From Chrysoporthe austroafricana (taxonomy: Eukaryota > Ascomycota > Sordariomycetes > Diaporthales > Cryphonectriaceae), in assembly GCA_001051155.2 (NCBI GenBank), contig JYIP02000009.1:992001-1056000 (forward strand): a DNA stretch of 64,000 nt. Direction: 5' to 3'. Both the position numbers and the translations under genes were made by a program. Every line of letters begins with the position of its first letter. Position 1 is the first letter of the stretch. This document shows, piece after piece, positions 1 to 11,229 of the stretch. The notes under the pieces are model-generated. The model was not told where the DNA came from and made no database searches. It saw only the letters and a program-made list of their open reading frames with translations.

Positions 1-530
1 CATTACCGTAATAATTGCGGCCTTTACTTGCCAGGATTGTATTAGCATTCGGGCAAATACCTTTACTTTTACCGTAATATTACTAAAATAACCAAATTAT
101 ATAGACAATTTTGAATTCAGAATATCCAGTTCGTAAGGAATATTATATTCTTATTCTAGCAAGATACTTGCTTCTAATCGATCCAATACTTAAGCTTTTA
201 TTTAAGTACGAAATATAACTGGGTAGCTATGCTTATTGCTCTGGAAATACAAGTCGAATTTAGCCTAGCTTTTTGCTAGCAATTGGCTTATATCTTTAAG
301 CTTAGCCTTTACGTTCTAATCTACTTTCGTTTTAAGGAACTATATTAGCAATTCTTTAGCAATAGCATAATAATTAGCGCTTATATCAATATAGACCTCT
401 ATATCCGGCCTATTCGGGTATGCTTTAGCTATAGCTCTTGCGTACGTATAGCTGCTATCTTGATAAAGCTTGACTGTAAGTATAGGAATATTATATTCTA
501 AGATTTTTCCTTTCTATATATCAATTTTGA
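1..530 (-). pseudogene. pol: F1 protease/pol start relic (copy A)
   Basis: Retroviral-type aspartic protease segment that would cleave the Gag-Pol polyprotein. Read on the minus strand it matches the protease of copy B: an Ile-Asp-Ile-Ser-Ala core near 385-400, followed by a conserved Ala-Ile-Ala-Lys-Glu-Leu stretch. The family motif is Asp-Thr-Gly-Ala-Ser, so Thr and Gly have decayed. Many in-frame stops; not functional. Confidence 0.6.
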
Positions 531-3320
531 GAAAATTCTATAGCTAACTGGATAATTGTATAAGGTATTTGATATAGAATATGCTTTCGTCTATCGATAG
601 TTTTACCTTTTCGGCTCGAAAAATCCAAATATTGTTTTCGATTATTACATTTTCTTTATTAGCTTATTTTTCCAATTCGTCCTCTTGCTTTTATAGGTTT
701 TCGCTATTTTCGGTTTCTTTATCGTATTCATTGCTATTCGCTATAAATAGATCGTTATTTACGGGGAAATAGCCTTCTCGAGCCAGCTTATCCTCTTTAT
801 CTGGATTATATTACAATTCTCTATTATCGATATTAAAATTTGCTAGGGTTAATTGGATAAAACGTTTTCTAGTATCTTTTCGTACGAATCGATAGTAAAA
901 ATGCGATTGGAAATTTCGGTTTTTTGAAATTGAATCTTTGCTATTATCTATAGTATTGGTTAATATTTTCCTGGCTATACCCGAAATATTTTATTATCTG
1001 GCTATCCGTTTCTATAATTGGTTCCGAATATTTATTAGCTTTCGCTATTGTTTTAATAAAAGCTTTCGGAATTCGTATTCCGGGATATATTTAATGCTTT
1101 TGGATAGATTTGGCTAATTAAATGTCCTTATTAAGCAAGATAAATATTCAGGTCTTTAAGGCCTGAATTTTCTAGAGCGTTTTGGGAATATATTGGCTGG
1201 GAAGTAAATATTAATATTGGGAAAATTGATAACCGATTGCATAACTTTCCGTACCGGTTATGCGGGTTTACGAGATAATCTTATTACGCAATCTGATTCG
1301 AGGATATGCTATATTTTTTATTTCGTTTTAAAACGTTTTTCGAAATCTTTCGTATTCTTATTTCGATTAGGTCTATCGAAATATCTAGCTACTAGTTCTT
1401 TATCGATCCGATTCCAGATATTTCTGGTTAAATACGAATTTGGGTATTCGGCTAGTTTAATAAATCGATAGATATAATAAGTAAATTCTAGAATATTGCG
1501 GTTATTTCGTATATTTTTCCTGGAATATTATTAAGCATTTAGCAAATTCTTTATAGTTTTCCGTAATATAAAGAAATTTCTTCTTAATTATTTTTTTTAT
1601 TAATTCCAATTATGCTTATGCAAAATAAAGTTTTTATGCTTTTAGGAAAATAATATAAAATAGAATTAAGTATATGCTATTTTAGCTAAATAAGCAAGTA
1701 AATGGAAACTAAAATATTTAGCGCATTTTGCATTTCTGGCTATATATATCTTATATTAGTCTATAAAAGCTTGAAAGTCTTTCCAAATAATAATTTTGTT
1801 ATTTATAATAGATACGATTATTAAATTAATATAATCATTCTAATTTTCGTAAAATCGGAATTGCTTTATAATCGTATCTTTAAATTCCTTATTAATATTA
1901 ATAAGCAATGCTATAAATTCAAATGAATTAAGTTAATAAATTTAAGGATTTTTAAATTGCTTATAGCCGAATAATGAATTTCGAGAACTATTATTTTTAT
2001 TATTGCTGGAATTTAATAGATCCGGTAATTTATTTGGCTTACCGATTAGTTTTTCTTGGAAATCAGAATTAATTACAATATCTAATTCGGGATCCGAAAA
2101 TAATCTTTAATCTAGTTAATTTCCTGCCCTTAATATAAATATTTGCTGGATATATTCCTTAGTATTAGGAAATGCTAGTTTAATAAAGCGATATTTATTA
2201 CTAATATAGTATTTCGCAGCCGAAACGGGAAAGGGTTCTTTAATAAGTTCCGATTAAAGCGCTTGCATATTAAAGGCTTATTGCAATCGGAATATTTTCT
2301 TAAACCCAATACGTATTGCCCTTTCCGAAATAAAGCTATTTTAATAAATTATTTTTATTTCGGGTTGCTGCAGAAATTAATTTAATAAGTTAGTAATTAA
2401 GAAAAGAAAAGTCGGGTATTTCTAAAAAATAGTAATAAGACTATCCGATTTTCTTTTATCCAGTCTTTTTTCTTTATAATTTTCTTTCCCGAAAAGCTAT
2501 AAATAATCTGATAAACCCAATTAAAGTATTAATATGCTTTCTGCTATAAAGTTTATAAGGTTAACCGGGATAGCTGTAATGGAATTTTATCTGGAAATAT
2601 TCCGATTTTAAATTCCTATTAAAGAAAAAAAAGTATATTTATTTTCTGGAATTAATTATTTTCTTTTGCTTTTATTTATTTTTTTTATTATAGCTAAAAA
2701 ATTCTTAGATTTATTAATAAATCTAGAATTTAAATTTTTAATCGAATATCGTAATAAATAAATATATTTGATTCCGCTATTAATATTAATATATTCAAGC
2801 ATATAATGCTTTCGATTTTTAATAAATTATTATTAAGCCAATTCTTTTAACGGATTTTCCGGATTATTAAGTCGAAAAGTATTTTCGCTTTCGTTTATTT
2901 CTATAAATACTTATTATTATTCTTTTTCCGTTATCGTTTCGGCAAGCTATCGAAATTTGCAATATTTGGAAAAATCTTCCCAGAATATATTATTCTTTCC
3001 TATCCATTAGGATAAATTCTTATCGAAATTCGATTTTCTTCCTTCTTAAATTTAGCGCTTAAGCAGTAAAGGCTATCCTTGCTTAATTACCTATGCTTTT
3101 ACTTTTTGCAAAAGTGCATTGGCTTTCTTGAAGTTTTGTTTCGCTTTTTCGTATCGATTGGCCAAAAATTTCCAGTCGACAAAAGCGTACGCGATTTCGA
3201 AAAAGATCTTGATATCCGATATAACCCAATCTTTCTTTTTAGAATCGTTTAAGGCTTATATAAACTTATATATTTGGGCAAAATACTTAATTTCGATATA
3301 ATCGATAAATTGCAATAATA
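530..3320 (-). pseudogene. gag: F1 gag relic (copy A)
   Basis: Decayed Gag of F1, about 2.8 kb as in every other copy, which is long for a chromovirus Gag. The conserved carboxy-terminal block with Phe-Tyr-Tyr-Arg-Phe-Val-Arg-Lys-Asp lies near 875-905 on the minus strand. I saw no CCHC zinc knuckle. The reading frame is interrupted throughout. Calling it Gag rests on its place between the 5' LTR and protease, not on a recognised capsid motif. Confidence 0.6.
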
Positions 3321-3586
3321 AAATATTATTGCCGGTAATTATTATAGTAAATTAGCAATAAATTATCGATAAATAATTGTAATATTTCCTATAAGAATGC
3401 TATTTTTATAGAAGCCGATATTTTATAGGACTAATATTCTTATAAGAGCCGATACTTTATAAAGCCGATACTTTTATAGAAGCTATTATTTTATAAGACC
3501 GATATTCTTATAGGAATCGTTATTCTATAAAGCCGATAATCGAAACCCGATTATATAGCAAAGGCGTATAAAGCGTAGCTATTAAT
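3321..3586 (-). repeat. F1 5' UTR with degenerate 16-18 bp tandem array (copy A)
   Basis: Short units built on AGCCGATATTTTATAA, each 15-18 bp and varying, occupy about 3394-3545. The last 40 bases before the LTR carry the primer-binding-site region. The same array stands at this place in every F1 copy, so it belongs to the element leader. Confidence 0.8.
3573..3584 (-). promoter_or_regulatory. decayed tRNA primer-binding site (copy A)
   Basis: Two bases inside the 5' LTR the minus strand reads TAATAGCTACGC. In copies K and M the same place reads TAGTAGCTACGC. Both can be derived from TGGTAGCTACGC by RIP-type G-to-A change, and TGG is the usual start of a primer-binding site. Inference, not proven. 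Confidence 0.45.
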
Positions 3587-3793
3587 TGATAATAAACGTA
3601 CTGAAATATATTATAAAATATAATTCTTCCAAGAAAGTAAACTATGCTAAAGCCTATTAAGGCATTATATAAGCCTCCCGGTAAAAGTATAGCATTTACT
3701 TAGTAAATTCATTGCATATTTACCAGGAGATTTACTATAGATTTACCAAGCAAATTTATTACGAATTCACTTCGTCTATAGGTTTTGCTATTA
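3587..3793 (-). repeat. F1 LTR L1 (5' LTR of copy A)
   Basis: 207 bp, starting TGATAATAAACG and ending TTTTGCTATTA on the plus strand; element sense is minus. Seven other LTR copies and one partial copy in the window share it. The last bases were presumably TATCA before a C-to-T change. It separates array sequences in opposite orientation on its two sides. Confidence 0.9.
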
Positions 3794-3999
3794 TCTTATA
3801 AGAATATCGGTTTTATAAGATAACGGCTTTTATAGAAATATCGGCTCTATAAAGTATCGGTTCTTATAAGAATATCGGTCTTATAGGATATCGGTTTCTA
3901 TAAAAATAGCATTCCTATAAGAGATATTATAATTATTTATTAATAATTTATTATTAATTTATTATAATAATTACTAATAATAATATTTTATTATTATAG
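3794..3999 (+). repeat. F1 5' UTR tandem array and leader (copy B)
   Basis: Units such as AATATCGGTCTTATAGGATA run from 3794 to about 3935, then A+T-rich leader to gag. It is the mirror image of the array at 3394-3545 across L1. Confidence 0.8.
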
Positions 4000-6800
4000 C
4001 TTATCGATTATATCGAAATTAAGCATTCTGCCTAAGTATATAAGTTTATATAAGCTTTAAATAATTTTGAGAAAAAAGATTAAGTTATATCGAATATCAA
4101 AATCTTTTTCGAAATCGCATACGCTTTCGTTAATTAAAAACTTTTAGCCGATTAATATAAAAAAACGAAATAAAATCTTAAGGAAGCTAATATATTTTTG
4201 CAAAAAATAAAAGTATAAATAGTTAAGCAAAAATAGCTTTTATTGCTTAAGCGTTAGATTTAAGAGAAAGGAAAATCGAATTTTAATAAGAATTTATCTT
4301 AATAAATAGGAAAGAATAATATATTCTGGGAAGATTTTTCCAAATATCGCAAACTTTAATAGCTTACCGAAATAATAATAGAAAAGGAATAATAATAAAT
4401 GCTTATAGAAATGAATAAAAATAAGAATACTTTTCGATTTAATAATCCGGAAAATCTATTAGAAAAATTAATTTAGCAATAATTTATCGAAAATCGAAAG
4501 CATTATATATTTGAATATACTAATATTGATAGCGGAATTAAATATATTTATTTATTATAATATTCGACTGAAAATCCAAATTTTAGATTTATTAATAAAT
4601 CCGGGAATTTTTCAATTATAATAAAAAAAATAGATAAAAGCAAAAGAAAATAATTAATTCTAGAAAATAAGCGCATTTCTTTCCTTTTAACGGAAATTTA
4701 AAATCGGAATATTTCCAAATAAAGTTTTATTATAGCTATTCCGGCTAATCTTATAAATTTTATAACAAAAAGCATATTAATGCTTTAATCGAATTTATCA
4801 GATTATTTATAGCTTTTCGGAAAAGAAAATTATAAAGAAAAAAGATTGAATAAAAGAAGATCGGATAATTTTATTATTATTTTTCAGAAATATTCGACTT
4901 TTTCTTTTCTAATTATTAGCCTATTAGATTAGTTTTTATAGCGACCCGAAATAAAAATAATCTACCAAAATAGCTTTATTTCGGAAAAGGTAATACGTAT
5001 TGGGTTTAAGAAAATATTCCGATTGCAATAAGCTTTTAATATATAAACGCTTTAATCGGAATTTACTAAAAAACCTTTTCTTATTTCGGCTGTAAAATAT
5101 TATGCTAGCAATAAATATCGCTTTACTAAACTAATATTTTTTAATGCTAAAGAATATATCCGGCAAATATTTATATTAAAAGCAAAAGGTTAATTAAATT
5201 AAAGACTATTCTCGAATCCCGAACCGAATATTAAAATTAATCCTAATTTCTAAGAAAAACTAATTAATAAGCTAGATAGATTACTGGATTTATCGGATTC
5301 TAATAATAGTAAAAGCAATAATTTTCGAAATTTATTATTTGGCTATAAGCAATTTAAGAATTCCCGAATTTATTAACTTAATTTATTTAAATTTATAATA
5401 TTGCCCGTTAGCATTAATAGGAAATTCAAAAATACGGTTATAAAGCAATTCCGATTTTATGAGAATTGGAATAATTATATTAATTTAATAATTATATTTA
5501 TTATAAATAGCAAAATTATTATTTAGAAAGACTTTTAAGCTTTTATAGATTAATATAAAATATATATAGCTAGAAATATAAAATGTATTAAATATTTTAA
5601 TTTCTATTTACCCGTTTGCTTAATTAGAATAATATATATTTAGTTTTATTTTATATTATTTTCTTAAAAGCGTAAAGATTTTATTTTATATAAGTATAAT
5701 TAGAGCTAATAGAAAAAATAATTAAAAAGAGATTTCTTTATATTGCGGAAAATTGCAAAAGACTTGCTAAATGCCCAATAATATTCCAGGAAAAACGTAC
5801 GAAATAACTATAATATTCTAGAATTTATTTATTATATCTATCAATTTATTAAGCTAGCCGAATACTCAAATTCGTATTTGGCTAAAAATATTTAAGATCG
5901 GATCGATAAAGAATTAATAATTAGATATTTCGATAAACTTAATCGAAATAAGGATACGAGAGATTTCGAAAAATATCTCAAAGCAAAACAAGAAATATAA
6001 TATATTCTCGAATCAGATTACGCAATAAGATTATCTCGTAAACCCGTACAATTAGTACGGAAAGTTATATAATCGGCTGCTAATTTTCCCAATATTAATA
6101 TTCATTTTTTAGCTAATATATTCCCAGGATATTCTAGAAAATTTAAGCTTTAAAGATTTGAATATTTATTTTGTTTAATAAAGATATTTAATTAGCCAAA
6201 TTTATCTAAAAGTACTGAATATATTTCGGAATACGAATTCCGAAAGTTCTTATTAGAATAATAGCGAAAGCTAATAGATATTCGGAATTAATTACAAGAA
6301 CGGATAGCCAGATAATAAAATATCTTTAATACGGCTAAGAAGATATTAACTAATATTATAGATAATAGCAAAAATTCAATTTCAAAAAACCGAAACTTTT
6401 AATTGCGCTTTTATTATCGATTCGTACGAAAAGATATTAAAGAACGTTTTATCCAATTAATTTTAGCAAATTTTAATATCGATAATAGAAAATTGCAATA
6501 TAATTTAAATAAAGAGAATAAGCTAGTTCGAGAAGGCTATTTCCTTATAAACTATAATTTATTTATAACGGATAGCGATAAATATAATAAAAAGACCGAA
6601 AATAACGAAAACCTATAAAAGTAAGAGGATAAGTTAAAAGAATAAGCTAATAAAGAAAATATAATAATTGAAGACGATATCTGGATTTTTCAAGCCGAAA
6701 AGGCAAAACTATTAATAAACGAAAGCATATTCTATATTAAATACCTTATATAATTATTTAATTAATTATAGAATTTTCCTAAAATCGATATATAGAAAGG
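4000..6800 (+). pseudogene. gag: F1 gag relic (copy B)
   Basis: Decayed Gag region of about 930 codons. One frame can be followed by eye with many TAA/TAG stops where other copies keep Gln or Trp codons. Conserved blocks include Glu-Ile-Ala-Tyr-Ala-Phe near 4110 and Ala-Lys-Tyr-Tyr near 5090. A 71-residue open stretch at 6403-6618 covers the conserved carboxy-terminal block (Phe-Tyr-Tyr-Arg-Phe-Val-Arg-Lys-Asp-Ile). No zinc knuckle seen. The start codon is not determinable. It lies between the leader and protease. Confidence 0.65.
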
Positions 6801-9800
6801 AGAAATCTTAGGATATAATATTCTTATATTTATAATTAAGCCTTATTAGGGCAGCAGCTATATATATGCAAGAGCCGCAGCTAAAATATACCCGAATAGG
6901 CTAGATATAAAGGTTTGTATCGATATAAGCGCCAGTTATTATGCTATCGCTAAAGAATTGCTAATATAATTCCTTAAAGCGAAAATAGATTGAAATATAA
7001 AAGCTAAGCTCAGAAGCGTAAGCTAGTTGCTAGCAAAAGGCTGGGCTGAATTCGACTTGTATTTTTAGAGCAATAAGTATAGCTATTTATTTATATTTCG
7101 TATTTGAATAAAAGCTTGAATATTGGATCGATTAGAAATAAGCATTCTATTAGAATAGGAATATAATATTCTTTACAAATTGGATATTCTGAATTCAGAA
7201 TTATCTATACAATTTAATTATTTTAATAGTACTATAACGAAAATAGAAGTATTTGCCCGAATGCTAATATAATCCCGGCAAGTAAAAGCCGCAATTATTA
7301 CAATAATGCTATTCAGATCTTATAAACTGGTTCTTATTAATATTAAGCGAATTTCAAAAATATAATCTTTTTATTTAAGCCGAAATAGAAAAAATAAATA
7401 AATTATTTAATAGATTATTAAATTAAGGAAATCCTAGTAATGAATTAAGCAATAACCTCTTTAAAGATCTAGAAAAACTAATTTTTAAAAATAATCGAAT
7501 TATTCCAAACGGATTATATAACCCTGTTAGCGAATTACAATAACTATTATTATATTACGCAATAATATTTCTTTTAATAAACTAAAAATAGGTTATAGCT
7601 TTCAGAAAAGCTGAATTCAGATTAATTATTATTTATTAAGTATATTTTCTAATAAATTACGGAAATTACTGGAAAATAGCTAGAAGAATACCGATTCCCG
7701 GATATAAAAATTCTCGAAATGAAAAATTATTTCGAAAATAGTAATAAACTAGGGATTCGAAAGGATAAAGCTATTAAAGAATCGGAAATTAATTTCAATA
7801 TATACATTTGCAAGCATTTACCGGAATTTTTTTATAAAATTATAGAATTAATATAAGCATATGCTAAAGTTTTCAAAAATATAAGTTTTATTAATATACT
7901 AATCGATTAATAGATAAAAATCGATTTAATCGAAAAATAATAAAATTAGAAAATAGGATAAAAGCTATATTATTTAAATAAAAAAAACTAAGAAATAATT
8001 AACGAAATTTTAAACAAATTATATTAATAAAATTAAGCTAAATAAATTATAAATATAATATTATTCGGTTTACTAATTTTTATAATTTGGAAGAATATAA
8101 ATAGCTAGAAAAAAGGATATATAATAATTGATTTACGTATTTTAAATAAAATCTTAATTCTTAATATTTATTCCTTATTATTATAGCAAAAAGTTATTAA
8201 ATAGCTAAAAAGAAAAATATATATTATAATAATAAATATATAGCAATTTTTCTATTAATTCTTAAGATATCCAAATTATAAAAACCGATTTACTATTATT
8301 AATTATTATAATTAAAAAAAAATAAAAGTTTTATTTATAGGATTTCGAAATTTATTATTTTATATCTAGCATTTTATAAATCAATTCTTATAATTATATT
8401 ATAAGTTTGCTTTTGCTTTTATAAATAATATCGTTATTTATTTAATTATAGAATAAAATTATTTGCAATATTTATAAATTATCTTTTCGTTATTTTTATA
8501 CAAAAATATTTCATTAGCTAAACTCAAATCGTTTCTTGGATATCTTTCAATCCAAATCTTAGAATTCAAAGTAAATAAATTCAGAATTTCCAATACGGAA
8601 TACCGGATATAAGCTATTCGCAACTTGGAATTCCTTAAAATACTCTAGCAACTAGAAAAGTTTATTGGATTTACAGGATATTTATACTATTTAATTCTTA
8701 AATATAATTATAGAATTAATCCATTTCAAAAAAAGAAAATTAAAATATTAAGTAAAGCTTGCTAATCGAATTATTTATTTTTAAATATAGGATAACAAAA
8801 TTATATTATACAAGCTATTTTCGATTTAATATTAAACGAAATTAATAATTTTTATAATTTCAAAATAGCTTTAAAAATGAAAAATGCTTTATTTTATTAT
8901 ATTCTAAATAAATTTCTTTTTATTTAATTAAATATATTTAAAGAAATAGAATTTTCAAATATTATTTTCCAATTAGCAAATAATTATATATAAAATGAAA
9001 TATTATTAATAGCAAATATAGCTATATAATTAATCTTTTATTTAAGCAAAATAATTAATAAAGCAAAATGAAAATATTAGCTTATAGAATTAAAAATAGC
9101 TTATTTAATATAGCTAATACGAAAATTGCAAATAATAATAAAATCGAATCGAGCTAAGCTAATTTATATTTTTATTAATTATATAATAATAATTAGCATT
9201 ATCTATTTATTATTTATAAATATAATAAATAAAACTAAAGTAAATATATAGCTAATTTTCGTTTCGGAATATTTAAATTAATTTGATTTGAAAATATATT
9301 ATATACCGGGAAAGTCGAATATTTTCGCAAATGCTATATTAAGATTACTATTTACCCAGAAACTTATCAATAATAAAGGCATTCTAAATAAGATATAAGA
9401 AAACGAATTTATCCAAATTCTCAATAAAATATTTATAAATAGCAAAATAAAAAGGCATATTAAGAAAGGATACGAAAAATATTTTTTATAATTTAAAATA
9501 ATCGAATAATTAAAAAACTTAAATAAAATTGCTTAATTACTTTTTATATTAAATTATAATAGCTTATTATTTCTTAAAGATTATTATAGGAAAATATATC
9601 GATATATCGAGCTTATAACGAAAATAAAAATAATTTATAATAATTTTTAAAAGAAATATAGCCTATATTATTTTTATTAATCCTATTCTATATTATTATT
9701 ATAGATTTTATTATAAAATTATTAATAGTATTATTTATAAATATTATATAGGCTTTAGCTAAAATGCTATTCTTAAATGCATTTCTTACAATTACGGATA

Positions 9801-11050
9801 AGTATTCCAAAATTATAATTATTATATTAAGTAATGCAATATATATTATAGCAAATTAAGCAATTCTTATCTTATAGATATTTTATATTACTAATTAGAG
9901 AATATCCAAAAAGATTATCTCAAATAGAGATTCGAAATTCTTATTAGAATTCTAGAAATATTTATAAGAAGCTATCGGAACGAAACTTGCTTATTCTATC
10001 ATTTCGTATTTGCAAACGGATAAGCAGTCTGAAATAAAGAATCGAATAATTGAAATAGCAATTCGGCATTTTATAACCGCTTACCCTAATGCAAAATAAA
10101 CCGAAATAATACTAGCATTACAATTCAATTTGAATAATATATATAATTAAGCTATAAAATATTTAGCTAGCTAAATGCTATTCGGATTTAATTTATTATT
10201 AAGCTAATAAATAAAAGATATAATATTTTTAGCAAAAGAAGTTTTTTAAAAAAAAGCTTAATTTTTTATTACCGAAATGCAAATAATAGCCAAATTATAA
10301 TATAATAAGCATTATTGCTAAATAATTTTCGAATTAAATAATTGAATATATATTCGTTTGGATTATAAATATTTATTACTAAATAATTTATTTCTAAAGT
10401 TTTTATAATAAAGGATAGGATTTTTCCAAATTATTCGAAAAATAAAGAATTTAGCATATAAATTGAAATTAGCTTTTTATATAAATATCTATTTAATAAT
10501 TTCAATAATACAATTAATATTTGCAAATCTTTTTAAAACAGATTTCTATAAATATAATCTTATATATCAAGACTTAATAAATATGCTAAAAAATCCGGAT
10601 ATTAAGAAATACTTAGAAAATTACCGATATTATGAGCTAGAAAGAATAATTAGCTGCTATAAGCGAAAGTATAGATATAATCCGCGCAAAATTGAATACT
10701 TAATAAAATGGATAAATTACTCTAGCTATTATAATATATAGATGCTTTATAATATTCTGAATGCAAACGAAATAATATATAATTTCGAACGGAAATGCAA
10801 AGCTATAACCGAATTATAAGAAAGAGCAAAGCGAAAACGGCTATTAGCGGAAGAAATCCCTAAACCGGGAGATATTATCGTAACTGCCTTATGAAAATGA
10901 GGCAAGCCAAAATGCGATTTACGAATAGAAAATGTATTAAAGTAAACTAATTTACTTATTCCAAGAAATCGAAAGAATTCGCAATGCAATAAGCGCGCAT
11001 TAGAATAAAAGCAATTATTAAGTAAAGCAAATGAATTTCTAGCGAATACA
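6801..11050 (+). pseudogene. pol: F1 pol relic: protease, RT, RNase H, integrase, chromodomain (copy B)
   Basis: Domains in Ty3/gypsy order. Protease: Asp-Ile-Ser-Ala-Ser at 6922-6936 (family motif Asp-Thr-Gly-Ala-Ser). RT: active site Phe-Ile-Asn-Asn at 8418-8429, where the family has Asp-Asp. RNase H end: Pro-Gly-Lys-Ser-Asn at about 9306-9320. Integrase: Ile-Thr-Asp-Lys-Tyr-Ser with the first catalytic Asp at 9797-9799, Ser-Asn-Arg-Asp at 9920-9931 (Asp to Asn at the second catalytic site), then Gln-Thr-Asp-Lys-Gln-Ser-Glu near 10012-10033. About 145 bp upstream of the core, including the integrase zinc-binding part, are deleted near 9592. Stops throughout; inactive. Confidence 0.85.
10606..10800 (+). 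pseudogene. chromodomain of F1 integrase (copy B)
   Basis: Carboxy-terminal chromodomain of Pol, within an open stretch 10463-10741. Visible: Tyr-Glu-Leu-Glu-Arg-Ile-Ile, then Lys-Ile-Glu-Tyr-Leu-Ile-Lys-Trp-Ile-Asn-Tyr, matching the usual chromodomain order (Tyr-x-Val-Glu-x-Ile, then Tyr-Leu-Val-Lys-Trp-x-Gly-Tyr). A stop follows where Trp-Glu-Pro would be. Known role: chromodomains of this lineage guide integration to H3K9-methylated chromatin. Confidence 0.8.
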
Positions 11051-11229
11051 AAAAGCTATTATTTCGTAAATTGCTAGTAAATTTATTTTATTTTCCTTTT
11101 CTTATTAGCGTATTTACGACTATTATCCCTATTTACTTATTATAGCTAGCCGTATCGCTTTATTATTATTACTTTTCATTATACTTTTGAATATTATTTT
11201 TGGGTATTAAGCTAGCATTATTATTAATT

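Larger units (their letters stand above)
1..3793 (-). mobile_element. F1 copy A: Ty3/gypsy chromovirus, 5' part
   Basis: Minus-strand relic of the 10.6 kb F1 family. It holds, right to left, the 5' LTR (L1), the tandem-array 5' UTR, gag and the start of pol with protease. The window edge cuts it inside pol. The same series of segments runs on the plus strand in copy B just to the right. L1 is followed at once by array sequence belonging to B, so A appears to be inserted into B's 5' UTR, with A's 3' LTR and B's 5' LTR lying left of the window. Coding frames are broken by many stops of RIP type. Confidence 0.85.

Noticed and set aside
3587..3793. The 208-bp repeat as a MITE, because its ends are inverted (TGATA/TATCA)
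   Set aside because: Pairs of copies in direct orientation bound complete 10.6-kb elements with 5-bp target duplications and sit next to a primer-binding site, so they are LTRs.
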